DNA of 64,000 bases from Tenebrio molitor (Eukaryota; Arthropoda; Insecta; Coleoptera; Tenebrionidae), in the NCBI RefSeq assembly GCF_963966145.1, contig NC_091046.1, forward strand, positions 41,540,001 to 41,604,000, in the 5' to 3' direction. The translations under genes were made by a program, and so were the position numbers. Under the pieces are notes generated by a model, which saw only the letters and a list, made by a program, of their open reading frames with translations, ran no database searches and was not told the DNA's origin. Positions 34,444-47,500 of the stretch are shown here, piece by piece. Position 1 is the stretch's first letter; each line of letters begins with the position of its first letter.

Positions 34444-36480
34444 ATAAACAATAGTCAAAATGTCATGTTGGTTGAGCCAAATAGTGATTTTCAATTTTCA
34501 TGATAATACAATTGGTCGCACTGAGTGACTGAGTGTCAAAACTGTCATTGAGCCTCTGCTCTGACAAGCGAGAGCTCATTTTAAATGTCAAATAGATTTC
34601 TCCTGATTCCCCATTAAATTTGTTTTCAAAGTGAATTCACGGAAGAAAAGTGTGTACGGGAAATGAAGTGAACATAACCTCAACTATGATTTGGGATAAA
34701 ATTGTTATACCGCTGGTCCATATGCGCACGTTTTGGGGTGGTACAGTTGGTTTTTTATTTAATTTTGACAGTGACAATCGTTTATAAGAAAAAATCTCTT
34801 TATTGCATATTAAATTTGAATAGTGTGCCTGTTTTGTTGAATCATAAAAGTAAAAATTGGGGCCAACGGGCTTGTGAATGAAATTTCTGTAATCAGTATT
34901 AAAATCTAATATGAGCCTTATCACAGTGCGTTGGTTACATAACATGCACTTTCCAAAATATTACAGTCTATTGCAGCTGATAAAGCTATTAATTAAAAAG
35001 CTGATCAGAGCAGCGTTATTAATTTTTTATACAAACTCGCCACAATCTACATTCTTTGAATTTTAGTTAAAGTAATTATGGCTGCTGCAAACAACCATGC
35101 CCGTGAGCAATGCTAGTTGCATACTTTGGCACTTTCATTGATGAATTGTATCGAAGAGATTTGTCACAAGTGGAGTGGAGGGCAAAGAACGTGATTGGTA
35201 AGAAAGGGTAAGTGCGAAGTGTAATTTCAAGTCGTATTAAAAACTGGTCTGCTTATAAATAAGACGTCGTAAAAGGGATTGTAACGAGGAATCCCTCTGT
35301 GAGTTATTGGGAAGCTGGCGACGCTCGGATTATCCTTTATTATTTTTTGTAGCACTTAGAGTGTCTGTAACATAAGGCAATAATCCGACTCTTGAGGAGC
35401 GACGTACCAAAGTTTATAATTACGAAACAGATTGACTGATTAATAATAAAATCTTGCTCCAGCCGTGACACCACCGAAACTAGATAGTTCCAACTGAATT
35501 GGTATGTTTTCTACAACTGGCACTTTGCCAAGTTTATCAATCTACACGATGATCGAATAAAGTGAAGTTGAAACACGCCTGTTGAGCCGACTCGAACACG
35601 TTTCCTCCTAAATTGAACAATCCCAAAACTGCGTTTTAATTCGTCCGGAAGCCGCCCTGATTTTCTTTATTTCGTTAAATCCGCAGACCCGTAAAATGTA
35701 ACGGCTGAAGGGCCGGATAGTTCCAAAGTATTCACACACCGCATTCCACTTCGCCCTCTTGGAAAACTGCTAAGCTAAGAGAAAAATCCAATTCAGGGGA
35801 GAATCCAGTTACTTGCGATCCTCTTGTGTCATTTCTAAAATGGATGCACGCCCACCGCCATTTTCTTCTGCGACTGGCACAGCCAAACCTCGCACGTTTG
35901 TGAGTTTTGACCCGCGGTCGCTCGACCTCCGACCTCAAAGACAAGTTAACGACACCGGCGAGGACACTTGATCTGCGGTGCATCCGGAAGGTCAAGTGAT
36001 TCACGGGCTGCACCTCGAAGACCATCTGGAACCCGTCGAAAAAGTAAACGGCGAAAGTTTCCGCGATTTATTTTGCCCAAATCCGGTGGAAATTATTTCG
36101 CGCGGCTCGTCTTTCTCTAATAGGAAATGATAACGCCGTTGCAATTATTTTTGGTTGTTGGCTGAGTGGGAAATATTGCGCAATAAAGCCTTCCTGTGCG
36201 TTGGCGAGCATTAGGTGGTCTAGGGGAACAAAAAGGCGGTGTTAGGTATAAAAATATATTTTGGAATTAAATAGGACAGTTTTATGTATATTTAAATTAC
36301 GGTTTGTACAAACGTCGTGGCTGTCTTATAAAATATAATTACACTTAGAGTTCCTGCAAGGTTATGGCTGCAGCGGCATTTACTATACAATGAACACATC
36401 TCAATAAGTAAGAAAGGAAAACATCTACTCGTCTAAACCTAGTATATTACAACTTAACAGGATACAATAAAATGGCAAGT
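34444..36480. other. 3' flank of the myosin gene; one unassigned GC-rich ORF
   Basis: Mostly noncoding. At 35732-36025 (minus) a frame opens MVFEVQPVNHLTFRMHRRSS after an acceptor-like gggttccag, with GC-rich third positions at first that fade downstream, and a donor-like gtgtcg near 35958. I recognise no family; it might be an exon of a neighbouring gene. Confidence 0.3.
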
Positions 36481-38539
36481 TTAAATATTGACACTTTGTT
36501 TCAATTCCAAGAACTGGAACGGTACGTGGAAAGTACAGTGTTTGTGTTCGACGATCAAATGGCCTCGTCTGTGCGAAGCTCCTACTACTAAAACAGTCTC
36601 TCCCTTCATGAGCACCTGTCCCTCCCCGTTGCAGTCCTCGGGGTAGGACATCTTCATGACTCTGGTCTGAGGGTAACCAAGTTTCGTGTTGCCGGAAACC
36701 GTGTAGGATCGACTGGGGGGCACCGGCGGCGGCCGCTCCAGGTCCAGGCCGAACAGGTTGCAAGTCTGCTGGATGATTTTGGCGTCGCACTTCTCGTTGG
36801 GGTCCGGGGGCGGCGTGCCGGCGATGGGCTGCGGGCGCGGCCTGGCGATCGCGCCCCCGATCGGCGTCCGATTCGCGAGACCGTTGGACGTGGCGGCGGT
36901 CTTGTGCTCCTTCTCCCTGCGGAGCGCGGCCCACCGGTACCGGCAGTGCCACCCCCGCCAGGTGGACTGGATGAGCGTGGCGGCCTTCTGGCGCGTGTCT
37001 GCGCGCAGCTTCTCCAGGTGCTGCCGGATGCCCTCGCTGAGGAAGATGTGGCGCTTGCCCAGCGCCCAGCTCGTCGACACCAGCGTGTTGTGCTGCTTGG
37101 AGATCAGGTCGACGACGTACTGGAGGATGAGGTGGCAGTCGTCCGTGACCTTCTCGTCGGTGCGGTGGAGGCGCGCGAACGGAGCCAGCAGCCTGTACCT
37201 GGCGTTGAACGCTTTGAAGCGCATTCTGTGCGGGTATCCTCCGGCCATCAGATTAACAGTTTCCAGCACTTGGAGGGAGCGTATCTGGCGGACGACGGTT
37301 CCGCGATCGTATCTGTTGGGAGTCTCCTGCGAATTGCTGCGAATGCACCGCACGAAATGAGGTCTAGCGTGAACCAGAGTTCGCAGTAAATTATCGAGTC
37401 GTGTATGGAAATCTTGCGTCAGAGTCGAGACTGGTTCGTCGCCGTTCAACAGATCGGTGTGGGAGGTCGGCGATATCCGGAAGCTGACGCCCCGGGGGAC
37501 GTTCTCGACGGAGTAGAGCGCCTTCAGCTCGCTCCCGAACAGGTGCGTCGCGAACCCGAAGTTGCAGTTGTGCTTGTAGAAGACCGCGACCAGGTCGTCC
37601 GGCACCACGTCTTTGTTGGTGTCCAGGAAGTCGGTGGCGTCGTAGATGACTCTACCGGCGAAGTGCTGGATGCCGAAGAGACGCGGGTCCACCGGCTTCG
37701 GCTCGAACAACCTGGTGTTGTGCTTGTGCTGCACTTTGATCTTGGAGACGTACGACTCGGCGGTCCCGCGAATCGAGCACTCCACGTCCAGCATGCTCAA
37801 CAGCCCCGTCCTCAACGAGGAGATCAGGTCGATGCAAGGGACGTTGTCGACGTAGTCGACCTCCACCTCGCAGTTGATGCCCTCGTCCCGACAGGACTCG
37901 ATGCTGGACTTGAAGATGTGGGTGTTGTAGAAGTGCTGCATCGTCTCCGCGCACAGGTTGATGCACAAGTGCTCCAGCTGGCTCGGTTTGGGGTCCTCGA
38001 ACCCGAACATGTCCAGGATGCCGATGAAGCCGTCGGTGGCGTGACGCACGGCGTTGTTAAGCGCCGCCATCGACTTGCTCCCGGCGTTGGTGCTGCCCCC
38101 GACGGTCGAGGCGTGCTGACTCGTCACCTCCGCCTGGTTGTGCACGGACTCGTTGGAGTCCGAGCTGAGGGTGCCGAGAGTCGAGCCCAGCCGCTTGAGA
38201 CTGTTGGCCCTCCGGACTATCGTGGCGACGGTGCGGCAGTACAGCGCCTTGGCCAGACAGTCCCTCGTCATGTTGGACATGTTGGCGTCGCAGACCGACT
38301 TGACGAGCTGGCCTCGCGCGTTGTGGGTGCGCGAGGTGAGGCCTCTGAAGAGCGCCGCTCCCGACACCCCCAGCAGCCCCGCCACGGCGTTCAGCTCCGT
38401 CTCGCCCTTCACGTCCACCTCCAGTCCCTTTCCGTCGATGAATTGCACGTTTCCCAAGAGCAGTACCGCGGCGAGTACCCTGACGACGTCCAGGAACGGT
38501 ATGCCGAGTATGCCCAAACAAGTCTTCCACGTTTGAAAC
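36481..38539 (-). CDS. dachs: dachs-like myosin exon 6: most of motor, IQ motif and C-terminus
   Basis: This 2059-bp terminal exon begins after the acceptor tttcaatttcag and ends at TAA (36481-36483). It codes for the LLLGNVQF segment, a low-complexity Ser/Asn/Thr insert, the ILDMFGFED switch II region, the actin-binding half of the motor ending near HFVRCIRSN, the converter region, an IQ motif (core IQSTWRGWHCRYRW) and a proline-rich linker. The final segment KGETVLVVGAS...HVPFQFLEL reads like an SH3 beta-barrel, which is inference. The exon is strongly GC-rich at third positions, unlike the AT-rich flanks, so it throws long shadow frames on both strands; those are not genes. A possible minus-strand AATAAA lies near 36067-36072, which would give a 3' UTR of about 0.4 kb. 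Confidence 0.85.
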
Positions 38540-41500
38540 CTGAAATTGAAAGTTTGTTGTGTTTTCGTCGATTTGCGATGAATGGATGAGTCACCTCGAC
38601 GAGTCCTCGGCGAGGTCTTGTCGCGTGTCGCCATGTTGCAAGTACCTAAGAGTGGCCGGCGTGTGACCTTCCAGGTTGAGCTTGCCCCGCTCCTCCGTGG
38701 ACAGGCCGGCCAGCATCTGGTAGAATATGTGGTAGTTCTTCTCGCCCGCTAAGGGCCTGATTACGCGAGTTTGGTCTAAAAAGTAACAATGAATTTTCGT
38801 TCGGTACAAAGCCCCGTCTGTTACTTGTACTTCGATGAACTGACCCTAAAACACAGCGGCGTTAGTGGTTAGTACCGGGGTACCACGGTTCGGTACGTAC
38901 GATTCTGCTCGATTCGGAGTTGGTGGCGGTTTTGGCGGAACCTAACGAACGTAATACTGTGAAGGCTGCGGCTAAATGTTTGAAAGCGTCGGTCTCGGGG
39001 CCTCCGCCGGCGACCGCAAAAAGTTGTCGCAACAACAACATAGAAGCATGGCTCTTGCCCGAGCCGCTGGTTCCTGCAATGGTGGATTCGTCAAGGTGGC
39101 TCCTTCGCGGAGGCGACACTTACCTGAAAGTATGATCGCTTGGGGATAACCCGTTTCGGATTGTTGTCTGACAGCTTCCTGAACCACCCTGTTCAGTTGA
39201 GGGCTCAAGGCCAGACCGCGGGTACTGCTCAGCGTTAATGGGTTTCCGACGTCTCGGTACGGGTTCACGCACAGCAGAATGGGACCCACGTTGGTCTACA
39301 ACCAAAGTGCCCCATCATTCTCTCCCCGTACAAAACTGGTCGACTAGACTACACTCTCCGACATCTCAACGCATTTTTGTCGCTTGATCGTACCTTCTTA
39401 AACTAGGCTCGTGGTACTAACGGTACCACTTTTAAAAAGCAGATACGCATTATACAAGATCGTTCTCGGAATTACTGTCGGCAATTTGTTGATCTAAGCC
39501 TGAATTACTATCAGAATTCCTAACGTAATGCTCTGAAAATTGAATAAGTACAATTTATTTCATTTTATAACATACCAAAGGTAATTTTGTCGTAACCGAT
39601 ACTTAATTTCATTAATTTCTTCGTAAATCAAGTTCGTTACTCTCACAAACAATCGAGGTGGATTGTTATTTCCACGAATTCCTTATTTTAATGAGCACAC
39701 ACGAGTTCATTAAGATTAAGTGTGTGGTAACCTGGTGTACAATAGTTGGGAAGTGAGAGAAGGAAAAACTGCGGGAACAAGAAACTCGGCAAGCAGAGGT
39801 GAAAAGATACCATTTATGAGAAGAGAAGAGACGCCAAGTAAATCGAAAAAGAAAATTAGAAGTGCACGATATGAAAGAAAAGGTGTTCTAAACTGGAAGA
39901 AGAAGCGTAAAGACATTTTTACTACATCTGGTTTTGCCGGATGACGCCTCAACTTTTTATTTTAATTGGAATATCTTACTGTACGCATGAAGTTACCACA
40001 AAAAATGACAGTGACAATAATCACTGCTACAGCTTTTATTGCGTTTTTCTTCAGAAGCAATTAAGAGCAATTTAGTTTACATATTTTTTCAGCAAGGCAA
40101 GTAACTTCTATTTTTCAGTCAAAAATGATGTTTTTATGTGCAAGAGATATTCCAAGAAGATGTTTAAAAGTTGTTTGATTCAGACTTCAAAAGCGCATCT
40201 TTTATTTTAATCTAGGGAACAAAAAGAAATCACGAGGTGCCACGTCTGGACTGCAAAGCGGACGTTCTAATAATTTTATTTTCGAAATCTCGAAAAAGTG
40301 TCTTTTGTTGTATTTCACGAGGTGCAATAGTTATTTTTGTACTCATAGCCTTGAAAGAAACGCTTCCAACATCCAGCGCTCGCTCCGAAACCAGTGCTTC
40401 CCGGTCGACACGAATGTAAAAATTGCAAAAAACACTGGCCCTTTGAGGCATTCAAAAAAAAAATCTGTCTTGATAATAATAAAATTTAGTTCATAAAATA
40501 CAACTTCCCTGGCTTTTCCTCCATTAAAAAATTACGGAAAGATTTATAATCGTTGAAAATTGTTCCTACAAAATTCACAAATTATTGCAAGAATTGAAAT
40601 ATCAAGTGAAGCAATTGTTTCCAATAACCAAAGATCACTGCCTACTTGGTTTTATGTTCGTTTATGTTTAATGTATTAAAACAAAAAAATTTAATTTAAT
40701 TTTCGTACAAAAAATATTGTACGAACCACTTGCGTGAAGACATCTTCCGTTCATTCGCGCATTAATTAAAGGCACTCGCTCCTTCGTCGCTCGTGCTTTA
40801 AAAAATGCGCTCATGCGGGAACATCGTCTTCCCGCACTTGGTTCGTAAAATTATTTCACGTTTAGGACACTGTAAACCACAGTTCTGGGGAAAAAAGAAC
40901 GATTTTTTCTTTACACTTCTCGACTTTGATTGGATTAGAACCTGTGGAATTGTCTTCAGATTTAGATTCAAATCCAGTATCCAGATTTCTGTACCTATTG
41001 CGATAATGTAGATTGCTATAAACATTTTCTTTGAACATCCGTTAAATCATTGTGCAACATGTTATTAATAGCAACCAGTCCAATGTCCAAAATATTTCTT
41101 CCAATTCTACACATCTTCCCTCACACCTCAAAGCTACGTTTTCTTCAGTAATAATAAAAACTACTACTCTTTCTCGTAAATTGTTTCTAGGTGAAACCCC
41201 TTCAAATTTAAATTAATTGAAACAGTTCTTTCATAAGCAGAGTCTTGTGATGTATTATTTGGGTGTAAAAGAACTTTTAAAATCTCTCCTCTTCTTAGTC
41301 GCATTTTTAAAGTCCAACTTCTATTTAAAAAATGTTAATGCAATAAAATTACAACCGTGAATGTACAGGGTGATTCAAGTTTTACCGCCCGCACGATTAA
41401 CCATATTACAAAATTAGTAAAAATTACGAAACTTTAGGGTTACATTCCCTTCATATAAGGCTTCAAACGTGTGTAATCAATTTTCCTGTATCACTTCATT

Positions 41501-44500
41501 CAGAGCCATAAAATTTAAAAAATTGATTTTGACCAAAATAAAAAAAAATCCGTGCACGCTCATAATTCACAATTAATTCAAAGAACATATTTATGAAGTT
41601 CGCATCAAAAGAAAATGATTAGTTTTTGAATTATTCCAATTTAAATATTAACACCGAAAAATTATCAATTATCATGCAGTGTCATAAATAAGTACTTCAT
41701 TGTTGGGAAACATCTGTTGAGAACTTTTCCAGTAATTCTTTAGTCCCTTTAAGGTACCATAAATAACCCCTCTTGTGGAAGTGACCGCCCAATTTAATAA
41801 TAAATCATAGCTAAATTTTGCACTTTAATATCGAATTCCATTTATTTAAAAAAACCGACGATGCTTTCATGATTTCAATGACATCAAATTTTTACTAAAT
41901 GTTTGAAAGGACTCTCAGTGAAAAATTATGTAAATTAACCTAGCGGTTATTGAATTAAAACGAAATATTTACTCGTTTCGTTAAAAAATTTGAAATTTTT
42001 ACAGAATGTTCTACAGCGTTACACAATCATTCTTGAATTTTTTGAGAATTTTAAATCGATTAGAAGTGTGTTTTCGGGCGGTAAAACTTGAATCACCCTG
42101 TACAATTTAATTCTGAAGATGCAGCTATTATAATACACGCCCCTTACGCACCATCTTACATTTGCTGTTTCTTTATTACAACGCTACGTAATTTTGAGAC
42201 GTGCCATCAATTTGCTGTTGATGATGATCAGTAACGAAAATTTGTCTCAACGTTATTATAGTCTTTTCTTGCCGAAACGCAATTATTAACCAATATCCCG
42301 GATGTCACGACCCGCCGACCGCCAGAGACTCCAGAATCCCGGACATCGCTTCTGAAAGTTTCTGACTAATCAGTTTTGTAGGGGACGCTTGTTGGAACAC
42401 AACGCTCCCAAAGTTGTTCCTTGTTGTGATGAAGCCTGACAAAAATCGAAATTGACAAAAAGCACGCAGAAAATAACAAAGTAGCCGACAGGCAATCTCT
42501 TTTGAGGGGATTCGTTTCACAATTTCCCCACAATTTGTTTCCACTTGTGCGAAGCAACATTGTTTGCTTCCAACCTGTCCTATTCTGCACGAATCAAGTC
42601 TTCACTCGTCCATATTTCGAGTCGTGCTTGATTAAAATTAAGAAACAAGGAAACGTTAATTGCTTCTCGTTAAAGTTGGTGCTCAGGTTATAAAGTGTCC
42701 AATCAGCGTCGACAGTTGCCGACTTGAATTCTTCATCTTTAATTAAAACTAGCTTTGCATGCAACAGTTCGAGACGGGTCGACATTGAACTTGCCATTGT
42801 ATTTTTCAACCTGGGAAAACGCAAAATTACGCCCATTTTATCTACAGTTATTATGTTCCCTTTTAATTGCCGTTTACAGTTTGCATGTCCGCTTTTCGGA
42901 ATGCTTCCGGACGTAAGTAACAACGCCATAATTTCATTTTTTTCATCGTTACAAAACTTTACGACGGCCGGACAACATGTTGTACAAAGTTTTTATTAAA
43001 ATCAACCAACCATAATAATTGGAGAGGCAACTGGCGACCTTGTTAACACGAGTAAAACGGTCCCGCAAGGGTGGTTTATTAAAACCATTAAATTTCGTTT
43101 GGAAAGGGCCAACTTTAGAATATTATCGCAACGTCTGGAGCCCCTCTCGGCTCATGCAGCTGGATTGCATTTGAAATTTTAATGAAAATTATGTGACCCG
43201 ATTCTCATAAATATCCGACACGGTATTTTCGTTTAATTAACAGTGGAGAAGAGTCTCGGTGTTCAACTCTTACCTTAAAGAGTTAGTTTTTAATGTGTGC
43301 AATAAATAGTTAATTTCATACCAATTTAGACTCCATATAAAGCTAAAAGTCTTTAACCGTTTGCGTACTGCGATATTAGACGTAAATCATTCTGATATGT
43401 TATTGCCCTTAAATAATTGTTTTGTTAAGTTAGACTTTGTGGTTAATCTAGCAAAGAATTCTTCCTATTTTATTTTTCAAAATTTTGTCCTGCCTGACTG
43501 TTGGCTGCTGTTCCAAACTACACTTTAATGAAAGTGTTAGATGAACACGTTGGCATAAATAATTTTTTTAAATTAGCAAAATAATCACATGAACTTTCAA
43601 CCCAACAGTACAGATAGACAGAAGAGCTCATTGTAAAAATAGAAAACGTTTAATAAAATTGACTAAAAACGAAATTTCTAAAAACAAGAAAAAATTATTC
43701 AAAAACGATTAGGAAATGGTTAATCAGACGAGCGCAGCGAAATTCCGCAAAATCACACCAGTACACAAAATTGCATTTCCTAACGTGTTGCATACAAGAT
43801 TTTTTCTATTTTTGACAAAAAAAAGTTTCTTCAAACGTTAAACGAAGTAATAAATTTCATTAATAATAAATTATTATTGTGTTAAAATATCAAGTAGGTA
43901 AGTAGGCACGTTTATTTTGCTTAAAAACAAAAAATATCACAGTGTCAAATTGATGCTACAATAAATTTTTCCTAACCAGTTAGGAAAGATTTTACTTTTC
44001 GTAATCAGTTACGAAAAGTGTGACGTTTCCAAACGTCAATTAATTTTGAAAAGTGTCACTTTATATGTCAAAATTAGAAAAATACATTTAATTTTAACTC
44101 TGCAATAAAGCGTCACTATAGATAATGTACATGTGCATATTTTCAAAAAATATTTGCAACTCCTTCTGAATAAAAGAGAGTTTGGGGTTTTGAATAGTTA
44201 TTTACAGTAAGAGTAAGGAAGGCAAAGCTTTCGTTCACGCGAATTGCGTGTTCGTCTACAAAGCGGAGCTGAGTGGACGATGCAATGCCAGTGAACGAAA
44301 GCGGCCTTACTCTCAAGTGCTGTATTTGCTTTTGTTCGATACCTCCTTAGAAATTCAGTCTGCAACTTTGTATTCAAAATTTTAAATAAAAATAAATCAC
44401 ATTTTTGGACGTTTCTGTTGCTGTGGAAAAAAAATACAAAATAAAGAAAGTCCTATAACGTCAATAATGTGGTTGTGTACACGTTTGGGAATTGTGAAAA

Positions 44501-47500
44501 TGGATAATGGAAGAGTTGTATGTTCCTGATTATGTCCTGGAAGAGGCCAGTGCCGCGAGTTACCAAATGTTGCCTAAAAAAATCAAAAGTACGGTATCAG
44601 AAAGAATTGAAAAAATTTACGAATGAATGAAAACCAGTGAGTGAAAGACACTGAGCGAAAAACGATGAGCGAAAGTGAAGTGAACGAAAGGGAAACCTTC
44701 ATCCACTGGTATATAACTATGGATACAGACTCACTTTCCAGGGAGGTATCGAATAGAGGTATGTAGTTCCAAAAATGTTTTGAGAAAAATTATATCAAAT
44801 AATTACAACAGATGACTTCAAGCAAGGCGATCTTCATTTACCAGGCCATGACACTGACCAAAGACAGTGTGCTATGGAATGGCCTACCACAGTCTGGCAA
44901 CATTGCTTCACCAACATTTGGTGAAAAAATTCGAAATCCACTAAACCTGTCATTGAATTTGCATTTGTCAAATATGAGTGATCTAATTTTGCGACAGTTA
45001 AAAAATGCATTATCGCATTGTAATATACAGTTTAAATCCACCTTGGGGACAGAAAAATAACGGTGCTCATTACTGATAATATTTCAGATGTTCTGCTGTG
45101 TTCCGGGCTATTGAAACTGTTTGGTTATAAACTAACGCGAGGTGGGCATTTCCAACTTAAATATAACAATTTTGTTCTCCCCATTGCCTAAATCCCACCC
45201 CATTTCTTGTAACTTGCTTCCCAGTCTCATTTCAATATTCCTTTTTTAAGCCAAAAGATTTTCCCCAGTGATTGTGTGGTCGTTACTAATTTGGATTATT
45301 TCTCCCCAAAATGTAATTTCTTCGTAATTAGAAGTTATTTGCACCGCGTTTGGTAGAAGTCGCTTCATTTTGTCCCCATTTATATCTGTTCCCCTAAAAT
45401 ATTTAGCACAAGAATGGCTGCTTTTGCGATTTCTTCACTTTTCGATTATTAAAATTTCTTTCCAAATTGGCATTGTTTCCTCATTTGATGGAAACCTAAA
45501 TACAGGTACCTACGTAATTTGAAAAAGAAGACATAATTTGAGTTGCAATTTGGTACGCAACACTTAAAATGCGCTTTTAATTCAGTTTGACGAATTTGAC
45601 CAAGGACTTGTCAAAATTTATTTTAAATGTCGAATTAGTTTCAAAATTTTAGGAACATCGTAGGTCATGGAATGGCCTACCAGAGAATGTGGCAACGTAG
45701 CCAGTGTCCTGGCCTGTAACTTTAGACCGCCTTGCTTCAAGTCTTAAACGCATCAAGCGAGATTATTATGAAATTTGGAAATACTGGAGAAGAAATTAAA
45801 TTTTCAAAAAACAAGAAAAGACTTTCCTAAAACGCCTATTGTGGTAAGTAAACACATTCCTATCTTTAATTGTGCTAAAATCTTGAAATTCGTAGCTATA
45901 GCTGACATTTGAATAAAAAATCGGAATTTAATTTATCAAATCGCGTCATGGTCATAATTTCCTTTTTCAACAAGATGGTGAAGTGTCCCACTTGGCAAGA
46001 GTTTCAAGACTACGAGAAACTGTCTACAATAATTATTGTCGAATAAAACAATGCTTATATTTTTTGAAACAGAAATAAATCAAATAAAAGTTAATCCGTG
46101 ATTGTTTAAAAAAAGTCTTGATAAGTACAGGGTGATTCAAGTTTTATCGCCCGCACGATAAACCCTATTAAAAAATTAATGAAAATTACAAAACGTTAGG
46201 GTTACATTCCCTTGATGTAAGGCTTCAAATGAGTGCAATCAATTTTCCCGTATCCCTTCATTCAGAGCCATTAAATTGAAAAATCAATTTTTATCCAAAA
46301 AAACTAAATTTTTTTTCGTACACGCTCATAATTCACAATTAATTCAAAGAACACATTTATGAAATTCGCATCGAAAGAAAATTGTTAGTTTTTGAATTAT
46401 TCCAATTTTAACATTAAGAGCGAAAAATTACCAAGATTTATAACATAAATAAATATATATCATAAATAAATACCTCATTGTTAGTAGACATCTGTTGACA
46501 AGGGTACCATAAACAATTCATGTCAAGTCAACCTCTTTTGTGGAAGTGACCGCCCAATTTAATAATAAATCCTAGCTAAATCTTGCACTTTAATATGAAA
46601 TTCCATTTATTTCGAAAATCGGTGATCTTTTCATGATTTCAATGACACCAAATTTTTCCTAAATGTTTGAAAGGACTCTCATCGAAAAATGACCCGTAAA
46701 GAGTTTATTTATCACTGTGAACACTCCGAAATTTGGATAAAAAATTGTAATTGAATAATCTTTGCACCTATCCTTAAGTATGCATTGTCCCATTATTCTT
46801 ATAATTCTTTCGAGTAGTGCCGAGTCTCACATGATTTTAAACCTTCTGTTAATTACAACAGTGCTAGGGTGCGATCAATTAAAAAATAAATCGAGTCGGC
46901 GTGTTACCTGTGGCAACCCATGCTATACCATAGGCTCCAAAGCAAACTCGATTTATTTTTTAAATGATCGCTCTGTATAAGTTTTGAAATATGTAATACT
47001 TTTAAAAATACATACATATTCGATTTATTTGACGTATCTGTAATAAACGTGTCTAAAAAATAGTACGTAGTAAGTGTGTGCGTCTCGCGAATTTTGACGA
47101 TAGAAACATTATTTGAAAGCAAAATGCGAAGGTGACTTTGAAGAGCATTAAAAAAAAACTTTTCTATATTTTGTGACCGTAAAAACGTTTTCCTTCTTTG
47201 ATAAATACGAGACACTTGAAAAACCTGTAAACTCTGTTAAAAAAAATTGTAAAAACTCTTTGCAAGAGACCAATAAGAACACCATTAGAAACTTGATGTA
47301 TCTGCTAATGAAATTTCTGAATATTTTCCTTGAATAAAAACTTTTATTAAACCTGATGTCTAGCATTTCTTTTATTACACTCAGTCTAGCTCTTTGCAGA
47401 TCTAACTTTAGCAGCTAACTTTGAACATTTCACTTTGGGTTTTGACCAGCTCGTTGCTCGTCTTTGATCTGGCTTTTACGATTCTCAACAAAGCATCGTT

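Noticed and set aside
36425..38530. Other minus-strand frames within the myosin exon (175, 157, 104 codons)
   Set aside because: Arg/Gly/Ala-rich out-of-frame readings of the same exon.
36758..38589. Long plus-strand frames (200, 161 and 394 codons) opposite the myosin exon
   Set aside because: They are antisense shadows of a GC3-rich coding exon; the minus strand carries the conserved myosin motifs.
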